Shown here: piece after piece, positions 1 to 7,985 of the stretch | Layout: each line of letters starts with the position of its first letter | Numbering within the stretch: position 1 is the stretch's first letter | Assembly (NCBI RefSeq): GCF_002979515.1 | Contig: NZ_PCPA01000010.1 | Span: 93,646-157,645 of the forward strand | Reading direction: 5' to 3' | Source of the DNA: Microbacterium sp. MYb54 | Lineage (GTDB): Bacteria > Actinomycetota > Actinomycetes > Actinomycetales > Microbacteriaceae | Length of the DNA stretch: 64,000 nt | Notes under the pieces: model-generated | What the model saw: only the letters and a program-made list of their open reading frames with translations | The model's database searches: none | What the model was told of the DNA's origin: nothing | Program-made: the position numbers and the translations under genes

Positions 1-179
1 TTCGCGAGTATCTTCGTGCCGGACTCGTCGACGACCTGCATGTCGGGATCACGCCGATCGTGATCGGCAGCGGGATCCGTCTGTGGGACGATCTGCGCGG
101 TCTCGAATCCGGTTACCGCGTCACCTCGGAGGTCGCCGAGTCCGGCGTCACGCACATCACGTTCTCACGCGAGGGCTGA
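1..179 (+). CDS. RibD/DHFR-family reductase, C-terminal fragment
   Basis: This is the last 58 codons (from base 3) of a gene that begins before the window. The residues GLVDDLHVGITPIVIGSG followed by a short beta-rich tail match the C-terminal part of the RibD C-terminal/dihydrofolate-reductase-like fold. Family members are small NADPH-dependent reductases, often of unknown substrate in actinobacteria. The stop codon is at 177-179. The following acetyltransferase starts 35 bases later on the same strand, so the two may be cotranscribed. Only the C-terminal third is visible, so the substrate cannot be judged. A second, complete member of the same broad family lies at 10194-10763. Confidence 0.8.
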   Translation, partial: REYLRAGLVDDLHVGITPIVIGSGIRLWDDLRGLESGYRVTSEVAESGVTHITFSREG

Positions 180-214
180 TCCGGGGAAGCGCTCCGATCT
201 GGAAAGCTGGACGG

Positions 215-637
215 GTGCGAATCCGACCCTTCCAGCCTGAAGACACCGATGCCGTCGTCGCCCTGTGGGCGGCTGCAGGGCTCACGAGAGCGTGGAACGA
301 CCCACTCAAGGACATCGCTCGCAAGGCGACCGTGCAGTCGCACCTCTTCGTCGTGGCGGAAGACGAGACGGGCCGAATCCTCGGCTCGGTCATGGCCGGG
401 TACGACGGACACCGCGGGTGGATGAACTATCTCGCCACGCAGCTCGATTCCCGAGGGCTCGGGGTGGGCCGGGCACTCGTCGCTCACGTCGAGGCCGGCC
501 TGCGCGACCTGGGCTGCCCGAAGGTGAACCTGCAGGTGCGTTCGGGCAACGCGCAGGTCGTCGACTTCTACCGCCGGCTCGGCTACGAGATCGACGACAC
601 GGTGGACCTCGGCAAGAGGCTGATCGCCGACGTGTAA
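215..637 (+). CDS. GNAT family acetyltransferase (YpeA-like)
   Basis: A 140-residue single-domain GNAT N-acetyltransferase that would move an acetyl group from acetyl-CoA to an amine; the acceptor is unknown. It opens with VRIRPFQPEDTDAVVALW. The acetyl-CoA binding loop is near residues 80-90 (SRGLGVGRAL), followed by the typical ending in which NAQVVDFYRRLGYE packs against the cofactor. The length and the 'RAWNDP' segment match the YpeA group (about 141 residues). The GTG at 215 is chosen because the family start aligns there and a GGAAAG-like ribosome site lies just upstream; longer upstream reading overlaps the previous gene and looks non-coding. Confidence 0.85.
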   Translation: MRIRPFQPEDTDAVVALWAAAGLTRAWNDPLKDIARKATVQSHLFVVAEDETGRILGSVMAGYDGHRGWMNYLATQLDSRGLGVGRALVAHVEAGLRDLGCPKVNLQVRSGNAQVVDFYRRLGYEIDDTVDLGKRLIADV

Positions 638-675
638 TCCCGAAGAATTCACTTCTCAGCGATCCGGTATACCAG

Positions 676-681
676 TACTCT
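676..681 (+). promoter_or_regulatory. -10 box (TACTCT) of leaderless surface-protein gene
   Basis: TACTCT ends 7 bases before the ATG at 688. With the usual 6-8 base distance from -10 to the first transcribed base, transcription would begin at or next to the start codon, and no ribosome site precedes it. Confidence 0.5.
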
Positions 682-687
682 GACCGC

Positions 688-2631
688 ATGCGTTTTCGCC
701 GCAACGGGATCATCACCGGAGCCATCGTGCTCGTCGCCGTGCTCGTGGGAGCCATCCCCGCCGCAGCCGCCGTGACGTCCTGGGCCACCTGGGGGCTGCT
801 CGGCGGCACAGGAGGCGCCTACACGACCACGGTCCAGGTGGCGCCGAAGCCTGCGCTCACCGCGACCATGACCAGCGACTCGCGCGCAGGACAGGTCGGA
901 GTGATCACCGGGGCGTCGATCTGGCTGTCCGAGGGCACGCCCATCGGGGCCAAGTACGGATCCAGCAGGGACCAGCCGTACCTGAATCTGCGCCCCAAGG
1001 CCGACAATGCCACGAGCCCGTCGACGACGACCTATTCGTTCGCAGCGCCGACGCCGACGTCGGGGTGGGCTTTCGCGCTCGGGGACATCGACTCCGACAG
1101 CGTGCGCATCCAGGCCGTCGCCCCGGACGGGCATGTGCTCACCGCTTCGGAGATCGGTCTCAGAGACCGCTTCAACTACTGCGCCCCCGGAGTCGCCGGC
1201 AAGCCCGCCTGCAACGGTGCCGCGGATGACGTGCCGACCTGGGATGCCGCGACCCTCACGCTCACCGGCAACGCGGCTGCCGCCGACACCAGCGGGTCGG
1301 CCGCGTGGTTCGAGCCCTCGACCCCCATCAGCTCACTCAGCTTCATCTTCACCCGGCGATCCGGCCTCCCCGTCTACCAGACGTGGTTCGTCTCGGCCGC
1401 GAACGACATCCGAGGCACCGTCGCCGACGTGGGCACCGGTCCTCTGGACGGTGTCGCCCTGACGCTCACAGACGGCAACGGCTCGATCGTCGGCAGGACG
1501 ACCACCGCTGCGGACGGCACCTATTCGTTCCCGGGATTCATCGCCACGGACGGGTACCGCGTGAGCGTGACGGCACCCGACGACAAGATCGCGGTCGGCC
1601 AGACCACGACCCCGGTCGACCTCAGCGGCGGCAATGCCGAGGGGGTCGACTTCACGGTGCGAGACATCATCCCCTCACCCGTCACCGGGCTGGTGGTCGA
1701 CGGGGACGGCAACCCCATCGCCGGTGTCGCGGTCACGATCGGCGGACAGACGACGACGACCGACGCCGACGGACGGTATCTGTTCGACATGGTCCTGGAC
1801 GGGCCGCAGGAGGCGAGCATCGTCGTCCCGACCGGGTATACCCTCACCGCCGCCCCGCCTGATTTCGTGGTTCCCGCAGACAACGAGGATCTGATCACCC
1901 TCGCCGACTTCGTCATCAAGGCGAACCCGAGCCTGAGCGGGGCCGTCCGATGGAACGGCGGCGGAGTGCCAGGAGTCACGGTCACCGCCGTGCTGCAGGG
2001 TGGGGGCACTCTCACGACCGTGACCGGAGCGGACGGCGCATACACGTTCCCGCGCCTGCCCGCCGGCGGTTACACGGTGACGATGACGACGCCCGAGGGG
2101 TATGTCGCCATATCTCCCGTCAGCCGCACCGAGCCCGTCGCAGGAACGGACGTGACAGGTGTGGACTTCGACCTGGCGCGGCTGGGGGCCATCGACGGCA
2201 CGGTGCGCACCGACGGCGGCGCCCCCGTAGGCGGTGTGGTGATCGACGTGAACGGGCCCGGTGGTCCACAACAACTCACGACCGACGCCGACGGCACCTA
2301 TGGTCTCGGCAGCCTCGCTCCCGGAACCTATGAGCTGATCGTGCGCACACCGACCGGCAGCAGTGTGGTCGGCCCGGCGACCCGCACCGTCGTGATCTCC
2401 GCTGTCGGCGAGTCCATCGAGGGGCAGGACTTCACTCTCGCGGCCGTCGTCGTCCCACCATCGCCGTCGCCCGATCCGTCGACCGGAAACGCGAACAGCA
2501 ACGGCAGCGGACGGCTGCCTGCAACCGGACTCGGACCCGAGACGCTCGCCTGGGCGGCGGGCGGTGCGGTCGTGATCATCCTCGGCGCGACTCTCCTGAT
2601 CGTCTCCCGCCGGCGCGCAGGGCGGAAGTAG
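688..2631 (+). CDS. LPXTG-anchored surface protein with SdrD B-like/CnaB-type repeats
   Basis: A 647-residue secreted wall-anchored protein. The N-terminus is basic followed by a hydrophobic stretch ending in AAAA, a Sec signal peptide of about 35 residues. Residues 35-240 form a unique domain with no catalytic motif I recognise. It is followed by four repeats of about 85 residues that each contain a 'G.V...DG.P..GV.V....G......T.ADG.Y.F..L..G.Y.V.V..P.G' pattern, typical of carboxypeptidase-regulatory/CnaB-like Ig folds used as stalks. After a Ser/Pro/Asn linker comes LPATG near residue 610, a hydrophobic span and RRRAGRK, the sortase sorting signal. Likely adhesin or structural stalk; the ligand is unknown. 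The ATG at 688 begins the signal peptide. Confidence 0.85.
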   Translation: MRFRRNGIITGAIVLVAVLVGAIPAAAAVTSWATWGLLGGTGGAYTTTVQVAPKPALTATMTSDSRAGQVGVITGASIWLSEGTPIGAKYGSSRDQPYLNLRPKADNATSPSTTTYSFAAPTPTSGWAFALGDIDSDSVRIQAVAPDGHVLTASEIGLRDRFNYCAPGVAGKPACNGAADDVPTWDAATLTLTGNAAAADTSGSAAWFEPSTPISSLSFIFTRRSGLPVYQTWFVSAANDIRGTVADVGTGPLDGVALTLTDGNGSIVGRTTTAADGTYSFPGFIATDGYRVSVTAPDDKIAVGQTTTPVDLSGGNAEGVDFTVRDIIPSPVTGLVVDGDGNPIAGVAVTIGGQTTTTDADGRYLFDMVLDGPQEASIVVPTGYTLTAAPPDFVVPADNEDLITLADFVIKANPSLSGAVRWNGGGVPGVTVTAVLQGGGTLTTVTGADGAYTFPRLPAGGYTVTMTTPEGYVAISPVSRTEPVAGTDVTGVDFDLARLGAIDGTVRTDGGAPVGGVVIDVNGPGGPQQLTTDADGTYGLGSLAPGTYELIVRTPTGSSVVGPATRTVVISAVGESIEGQDFTLAAVVVPPSPSPDPSTGNANSNGSGRLPATGLGPETLAWAAGGAVVIILGATLLIVSRRRAGRK

Positions 2632-2653
2632 CCCGGGTGGCCGCGAGTCGCGG

Positions 2654-4432
2654 TCAGCTGCCGTTCGGCGGGCCGAACAACTCTTCGCCATGCTCATGGA
2701 GGAGCTTGTAGGCGTCGGCAAACGTCTCGGGCTCCTGCTCACCGGGCTTGCCGTAGCGCGCGAGGAGCAGGCCGAGCAGGCCACGCGCGGGCGGCGTGAG
2801 CGGCTTCATCTGATCCTGCTCGCCTGGCTGCGGTGCCGTGTCCTCCGGGTTCGGCGGCGTGTAGGCGGGAGTCGTCACGGGCCAGTCGGACGGGTGCCGC
2901 GGCTTGTCGAGGTTCACGACGTTCAGCAGCGTGTTGGCTGACTGGTCACGGTCGTTGAGGGGCTTCAGGCCGTGCAGGCGCGAGAGGGTCGCGGTGACCG
3001 AGCCGTGATGCATCTCGTCGTGGATGATGCTGCCGCGCCGCGTGTAGGCCGACACGGCGATCGCCGGTACGCGGCATCCGAGTCGATCGAATGTGAAGCC
3101 CATCTCGCCCGCCTCGGTGTCGGGGGTGGGCTTGGTGGCAGCGGGCGGCGGCACGTGGTCGTAGCATCCGCCGTGTTCGTCGAACGTGATGAGCAGCAGG
3201 GTGTTGACGGCGTTGGAGCCCTTCGGGGAGGCGCTCGTGCGCACCGCCTCGTAGATGTCGTGGATGAGCCGGTCGCCGGCGCGCACATCCGAGATCGCGC
3301 TGTCGAACACGGCCTCGCCGTCGACCTCGCCTTCGCGGGGAGAACCGAACGGGGGGTGGAAGTCGTTGTGGTCGTAGACCATCCGCGGCTCGATGAACGC
3401 ATAGGCGGGCAGCTTCCCGTCTTTGGCCTCGGCGTAGAAGTCTTCCATGGTGCCGAAGTGGTCGGTGCGCCAGTACTTCTCCAGCACCGCCGCATGCAGC
3501 ATCCCCGTGAACGAGACCAGCTGCAGCTTGTCGATGTAGATCTTCCAGCTCACCTTCTTGTCCTCGAGCCGGTTGAACACCGTGGGCGCGGCCGGTGCAT
3601 CCAGCCACTTCCGGTAGCCACCGCCCGCCTGGTTGGTCACGAAGCCGTGCGAGGTGGAGGCATGGAAGAAGGAGCGGTTGCAGAAGGTCTGCGAAGGCAC
3701 GCCCGCGTACCAGTGGTCGAAGACGGCGAACTCGGAGGCGAGCGTCGACAGCACGGGCAGCATCTCGGGCGAGAACGAGCCCATGATGTGCGCCGCCTCT
3801 TCGTGCTTCGGATCGACACCTCGGCGCAGGCGTCGGAAGTTGATGATGTAGTCGTCGAGGAACCCCGACATCGTGGCCTTCTCGCCGTGCGTCGGGGCGT
3901 TGAACGGCGCGGTCATCTGGTCGACGAAGAGGTCGGCGTTCGTCTTCGGGTCGACCGTGCCGAAGATCTGCGTGTTGACGTGCGGGTACTCCTCGCCCGG
4001 ATCCGGGTCGGGAAGGCTCATGATCCGGTCGGTGTCGCCTTCGTACACGTGCGCGTCGACCACCGTGCCGTCGGCGGCGGTGTTGCTGTACGAGCCGAAG
4101 TCGAGGCCTTCGAACTTCTCGCCCTTCGGCAGGTTCTCCTTCGAGTACAGGTAGCCGAGCAGATTGTCGAAGGAGCGGTTCTCACCCATCACCACGACGA
4201 GGTGGTCGAAGCCCGGCTCACTGCGTGGCGAGAGTGCGGCGAACTGGTCGGGGTCGGCCGCGAAACCATCGCGTGCGCTTCCTGCGATCGAGGCCCCGAT
4301 GGCCGCGCCACCTGCACCCCCGACCACCGCGCCGGCGAGAGCGGCACCCCCCACCTTGAAGAAGCCTCGGCGGGAGGCGTCGCGGGGAGCATCGCGGGGA
4401 GCGTCGGGGGAGGAGGAGTCGTCATCGGCCAT
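2654..4432 (-). CDS. Tat-exported phospholipase C / acid phosphatase family protein
   Basis: A 592-residue phosphoesterase of the PF04185 family (phospholipase C, acid phosphatase AcpA). The N-terminus has RRGFFK followed by an Ala/Gly-rich hydrophobic segment, a twin-arginine export signal near residues 21-50. Family motifs are present: VVVMGENRSFDNLLGY, with the nucleophile and metal site region, and FDEHGGCYDHVPPP further on. It probably hydrolyses phosphate esters or phospholipids outside the membrane and may serve phosphate scavenging together with the purple-acid-phosphatase-like gene downstream on the same strand. It converges with the surface-protein gene, leaving 22 bases between the stops. 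The start ATG is supported by the -10 box 7 bases upstream. Confidence 0.9.
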   Translation of the reverse strand: MADDDSSSPDAPRDAPRDASRRGFFKVGGAALAGAVVGGAGGAAIGASIAGSARDGFAADPDQFAALSPRSEPGFDHLVVVMGENRSFDNLLGYLYSKENLPKGEKFEGLDFGSYSNTAADGTVVDAHVYEGDTDRIMSLPDPDPGEEYPHVNTQIFGTVDPKTNADLFVDQMTAPFNAPTHGEKATMSGFLDDYIINFRRLRRGVDPKHEEAAHIMGSFSPEMLPVLSTLASEFAVFDHWYAGVPSQTFCNRSFFHASTSHGFVTNQAGGGYRKWLDAPAAPTVFNRLEDKKVSWKIYIDKLQLVSFTGMLHAAVLEKYWRTDHFGTMEDFYAEAKDGKLPAYAFIEPRMVYDHNDFHPPFGSPREGEVDGEAVFDSAISDVRAGDRLIHDIYEAVRTSASPKGSNAVNTLLLITFDEHGGCYDHVPPPAATKPTPDTEAGEMGFTFDRLGCRVPAIAVSAYTRRGSIIHDEMHHGSVTATLSRLHGLKPLNDRDQSANTLLNVVNLDKPRHPSDWPVTTPAYTPPNPEDTAPQPGEQDQMKPLTPPARGLLGLLLARYGKPGEQEPETFADAYKLLHEHGEELFGPPNGS

Positions 4433-4438
4433 GCCGCG

Positions 4439-4444
4439 ATCCTA
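4439..4444 (-). promoter_or_regulatory. -10 box (TAGGAT) of leaderless phospholipase gene
   Basis: Read on the minus strand, TAGGAT ends 7 bases before the ATG at 4432, implying transcription starts at the start codon. Confidence 0.5.
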
Positions 4445-4512
4445 TGACCGTGCCACTCCTCGTCGCCCGGCATGACTTCGGAGATCGCCGTCGATGCACC
4501 TCGCGAGTCGCG

Positions 4513-5160
4513 TCAGATGTCGGCGAAGTCGTTGCCGCCGCTGCTGAGACGGGTGACGGTGTCGTCCGTGATCTTCAGGACGATGTACTCCACTCCGACC
4601 TCGCCGGGATGCCTGAGCGACACGGTGTCGGGTGCCTCTCGCATGCCGATCATCAGGTAGTCGGCGATGCCGTCGCCGTCCTCATCCCACTCGTCTTCTG
4701 CTCCGGCAGCCATCGCCTCGGCGCGCGTCGAACCGATGCCGATGCCTTCCGGGGTGCGGAACGTGACGCCGGGGGCATCTGCCGACACGACCAGGTCGAA
4801 ATATGTCTCTTGGACCGTCGCCTTCGTCCCTTCCCAGTCGAACCCGGCGTACACGCTGCCATAGGGACCCTCGACCGGACCTTCCGTCGGTGCCGATCCG
4901 AATGCATCGGTGAGGGCGGCGACAGCACCGTCCGGTTCCCTGTACGTGATCACGGGGCCGTCGTCGATCGACAGCCCGTCGACCGAGATCTGAATGATGC
5001 GTACCTCAGGGGTGGGTGTGGCGGACGGGGAGGGTGCCGGCGATGACGTCGGTGACGGTGTCGCGGAGCCGTCCGTACTCGCGGGGGCGCAGGCGGTGAG
5101 CGAGAAGCCCAGCAGCACGGCGGCGGTGGAAGCGAGGATGACGTGGGAGCGGCGGTGCAT
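4513..5160 (-). CDS. Putative lipoprotein of unknown function
   Basis: A 215-residue protein with a basic N-terminus, a hydrophobic core and the lipobox LTAC (Cys near residue 24), so it should be lipid-anchored on the outer face of the membrane. A Ser/Thr/Pro/Ala-rich linker of about 25 residues follows, then a globular domain containing 'VSADAPGVTFRTPEGIGIGSTRAEAMA', which resembles the hinge seen in proteins that carry a repeated 'IG.T.AE' motif, and 'DEDGDGIADYLMIG', an Asp-rich calcium-loop-like stretch. I do not recognise a family with a known role. It has its own -10 box, so it need not depend on neighbouring transcription. Confidence 0.75.
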   Translation of the reverse strand: MHRRSHVILASTAAVLLGFSLTACAPASTDGSATPSPTSSPAPSPSATPTPEVRIIQISVDGLSIDDGPVITYREPDGAVAALTDAFGSAPTEGPVEGPYGSVYAGFDWEGTKATVQETYFDLVVSADAPGVTFRTPEGIGIGSTRAEAMAAGAEDEWDEDGDGIADYLMIGMREAPDTVSLRHPGEVGVEYIVLKITDDTVTRLSSGGNDFADI

Positions 5161-5166
5161 GGTACG

Positions 5167-5172
5167 AGCCTA
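5167..5172 (-). promoter_or_regulatory. -10 box (TAGGCT) of leaderless lipoprotein gene
   Basis: Minus-strand TAGGCT ends 7 bases before the ATG at 5160; no ribosome site lies between them. Confidence 0.5.
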
Positions 5173-5242
5173 GGATGCCCCGCGGACGAGGACGGCCCGT
5201 ACGCGTGGCGGCATCCGGATCGTTATCGATGGGACATCAGCA

Positions 5243-5280
5243 GAGGGCGCCGCCCGGCCCGGAGCCCGGACGGCGCCCTC
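5243..5280 (-). terminator. Stem-loop after the metallophosphoesterase gene
   Basis: A perfect 10-base stem (GAGGGCGCCG / CGGCGCCCTC) with an 18-base loop begins just after the stop of the minus-strand gene at 5288. There is no clear T-run, as is common for actinobacterial terminators. Confidence 0.6.
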
Positions 5281-5287
5281 CTTCGGA

Positions 5288-7834
5288 CTACTCCGCCTCA
5301 GTCGTCTCCACCGTGGCGTGCTGGCGACGACGGCGCATCGCGAACAGGCCGAGGCCCGCCGCGAGGAGCACGACGGCCGCGACGATGTACGGCACGCTGT
5401 CGGCACCCGTGGTGGCGAGGTCGCCGCCGGATGAGCCGCCGTTGCCGGGTGCCACCGCTCCACCACCGGTTGCCGCCGCGACGGTCAGTGCGGCGGTGAC
5501 CTCGGTGCCGTCCGGGAGGACCACGGCGAGCGTGTGAGAACCCGCGGGAGTGTTCGCCGGGATCGTGACCGTGCGCTGGAACGAGCCATCCGCACCGGCG
5601 GTCGCCGTGCCCAGCTGCACCGGGTCGGAACGCAGCTCGAGTCGCAGCTGAGCGCCCTCCGCGAAGCCGCTGCCCGACACGGTGACGGTGCCGCCGGCCT
5701 TCACGGATGCAGCGCCGAGCTCGACCTTGGCAGGAACCTCGGGCTCCGGCGTGACCGGAGGCGTGACACCGGCTTCAGTGACCCACTTCTCGCCGGCATC
5801 CGACTTCGTCACCGTGAAGGTGTCGTAGACGGCACCGACGGGAAGATCGGTCGTGGCGCCCGGCTGCTTCTCCGCGAGGTAGGAGCGGTAGACGAGCTGG
5901 TTCTTCGAGACGTCGATCACCTGGTAGGTCGTGACGCCCTGACCGCGCAGCACCTGGGTGGCGCCGTTGTTGGTCCAGACGTTCTTCTCGGGGGTTTCGA
6001 GGTCGTAGTGCTTCGCGCCCGAGTTCGACACGACGTAGACCGGGCCGGTGGTGAGGCCGGGGGTCTCGGTGGCATCCGTGTTCACGTAGCCGCGGGCGTA
6101 GGTGTGGTCGTGGCCCATGAGCACCAGATCGATGTCGTTGCGCTGGAAGACCGGCAGCCATTCGGCGCGCAGCACCGGCTCGTCGCGTCCCTCGGATGCG
6201 GAGAACACCGGCTGGTGGAACGTGACGACGTTCCACTTCGACGGGCTGTTCTGCAGCAGCAGGTCGAGCCACGCGCCCTGGAAGCGGGTCCAGAGGAGGC
6301 CGATCTGCGCGGAGGGGCACTCTGTTCCCGTGCAGGACGGGAGACCGGCCGGCGTGAGGAACGTCGTGTCGCGCGTTGCGTTCAGAGTGATGAAGCGGAT
6401 GCCCTGGTAGTCGGTGTAGTACGCGGTCTCGGCGGCGAACGAGCTCCAGTGGTCGAAGAACGCGCGGTACTGCTGCGCGACCTCGGAGTCGCCCTTCGCG
6501 AGGTTCGCGAGTTCGCCGATCGAACTCGTCGACGGGTTGTTGTGCGGGTACTCGAACGCGGCCTTCCATGCCGTGAGCAGCTTGTCGCCGGAGTACTCGT
6601 GGTTGCCGGGGGCTGCCATCACGTTGGTGCGGACGGCCGAATCCTTCATGCCCTTGAACCAGTTGACCCACTCGTTCTCGTTGCTCGACGTGTTGATCAG
6701 GTCGCCGGCGTGCACGGAGCCGATCGACCGGGGTGCGTTGGCCTCGGCCTGCTTCACGACGCTCGGCCACGTGGTGTCCAGGCCGATCTGCGCGTCGCCG
6801 TAGTAGATGAACTGGAAGTCGGTCGCTTTGGGGTCGGCCGTGCGGAACTCGAACCAGTCGCTCCAGCTGCCGGGCAGGCCGACGCGGTAGCGGTACTCGG
6901 TGGCTGCCGTGAGACCGGTGACTGTCGCCGAGAAGTGCTTGTTCGGGTTGCCGTTCACGACGCCCGCATCGTAGGCGTCGACCGTGCGCGTGTCGCCGCC
7001 GGCGGATGGGGCGATCTCGACCTGTCCGACCGTGTGCGAGGCGTCTCCGGCGAGCCACGAGAACGACTGCGAGACGGCCGGCTGTTCGGTCGGGGTGAGG
7101 ATGACGCGCGTCGGCGGCGCCACGACGGGCGCGCCGGGAGCGGATGCCTTCACGAGGGTCAGCGACGACATGTCGAAGTAGATGTCGGAGCTGGTCTCGC
7201 GGTCCTGGAACAGCGACACGGCGATGGTGTTCGTACCGTCGTGCAGCAGCTCGCCTTCGGCGCTGAATGAACTCGTGAGCGGGTCGCCGCCACTGTCTCC
7301 GGCGTACTCGACGTTCTTGGTGTCGGTGATGCGGCCGTCGACGTAGCGGGCGACCTCCACGCCGTTGAGCCAGACGATGATCGCGTCGTCGTACGTGATG
7401 GTGCTCTGCAGGGCCGCGACCTGCTCGGCCACGCCCGCTTCGAGCTCGAACGTCGTGCGGAAGAAGTAGGTCGGCACGGTCGGGGCCTTGGTGCCGTCGA
7501 TGTAGTGGTTGAGAAGGGTCTTCGGCGTCTGCGGGCCGACCGGTGCGAGCTTCCCGCCCTTGGCGCCGAACGAACCCGGCGCCGTCTTCCACGCGCTGTC
7601 ATCGTAGGCGGGCAGCGTCCAGTCGCGGAGCTGTGCCGGCGCAGGAGACGGGTCGGAGCCGTCGTCGAGGTAGTGCCAGGCGGTGTCGCCGGTGATCAGC
7701 GAGCCCGTCGGCACCTCGGGGTCGGGTGCGGCGAGGGCCGCGGGGGCGACGACGGCGCCGCCGAGCAGGGCGAGGAGCGCGACGGATGTCAATCCGCGAC
7801 GCCGCCACCGCACCGCAGGGGTGGGGGAGGTCAT
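5288..7834 (-). CDS. Wall-anchored purple-acid-phosphatase-like metallophosphoesterase
   Basis: An 848-residue secreted enzyme. It has a signal peptide (RRRGLTSVALLALLGGAV...) and an N-terminal beta-sandwich region. A fibronectin-like purple acid phosphatase N-domain lies near residues 245-335. The metallophosphoesterase domain carries YYGDAQIG, AGDLINT, GNHEYSGD and GHDHTYARGY as the metal ligands. An Ig-like domain follows, then LATTG, a hydrophobic span and RRRR, a variant sorting signal of the LAXTG type used by class E sortases in high-GC Gram-positives. It likely releases phosphate from organic esters at the cell surface. The start chosen gives the signal peptide. It is transcribed in the same direction as the lipoprotein and phospholipase genes but is separated from them by a stem-loop. 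Confidence 0.88.
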   Translation of the reverse strand: MTSPTPAVRWRRRGLTSVALLALLGGAVVAPAALAAPDPEVPTGSLITGDTAWHYLDDGSDPSPAPAQLRDWTLPAYDDSAWKTAPGSFGAKGGKLAPVGPQTPKTLLNHYIDGTKAPTVPTYFFRTTFELEAGVAEQVAALQSTITYDDAIIVWLNGVEVARYVDGRITDTKNVEYAGDSGGDPLTSSFSAEGELLHDGTNTIAVSLFQDRETSSDIYFDMSSLTLVKASAPGAPVVAPPTRVILTPTEQPAVSQSFSWLAGDASHTVGQVEIAPSAGGDTRTVDAYDAGVVNGNPNKHFSATVTGLTAATEYRYRVGLPGSWSDWFEFRTADPKATDFQFIYYGDAQIGLDTTWPSVVKQAEANAPRSIGSVHAGDLINTSSNENEWVNWFKGMKDSAVRTNVMAAPGNHEYSGDKLLTAWKAAFEYPHNNPSTSSIGELANLAKGDSEVAQQYRAFFDHWSSFAAETAYYTDYQGIRFITLNATRDTTFLTPAGLPSCTGTECPSAQIGLLWTRFQGAWLDLLLQNSPSKWNVVTFHQPVFSASEGRDEPVLRAEWLPVFQRNDIDLVLMGHDHTYARGYVNTDATETPGLTTGPVYVVSNSGAKHYDLETPEKNVWTNNGATQVLRGQGVTTYQVIDVSKNQLVYRSYLAEKQPGATTDLPVGAVYDTFTVTKSDAGEKWVTEAGVTPPVTPEPEVPAKVELGAASVKAGGTVTVSGSGFAEGAQLRLELRSDPVQLGTATAGADGSFQRTVTIPANTPAGSHTLAVVLPDGTEVTAALTVAAATGGGAVAPGNGGSSGGDLATTGADSVPYIVAAVVLLAAGLGLFAMRRRRQHATVETTEAE

Positions 7835-7972
7835 GTGAGTCCTTCGGGGTGGGGAGTTCCGTGCTCAGCCGCACGGGGCCCCTCCACCCCATCGAAGGCG
7901 GATGACCGGGGGCTGGCCTCCGGGCGACCGGGAGGTGAACAGGCCCCGCGGCAGCCTTCGCACCCACCCCGG

Positions 7973-7978
7973 TACGCT
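7973..7978 (+). promoter_or_regulatory. -10 box (TACGCT) of leaderless cca gene
   Basis: TACGCT ends 8 bases before the ATG at 7986. There is no ribosome-binding sequence between them. Confidence 0.5.
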
Positions 7979-7985
7979 GGAAACC

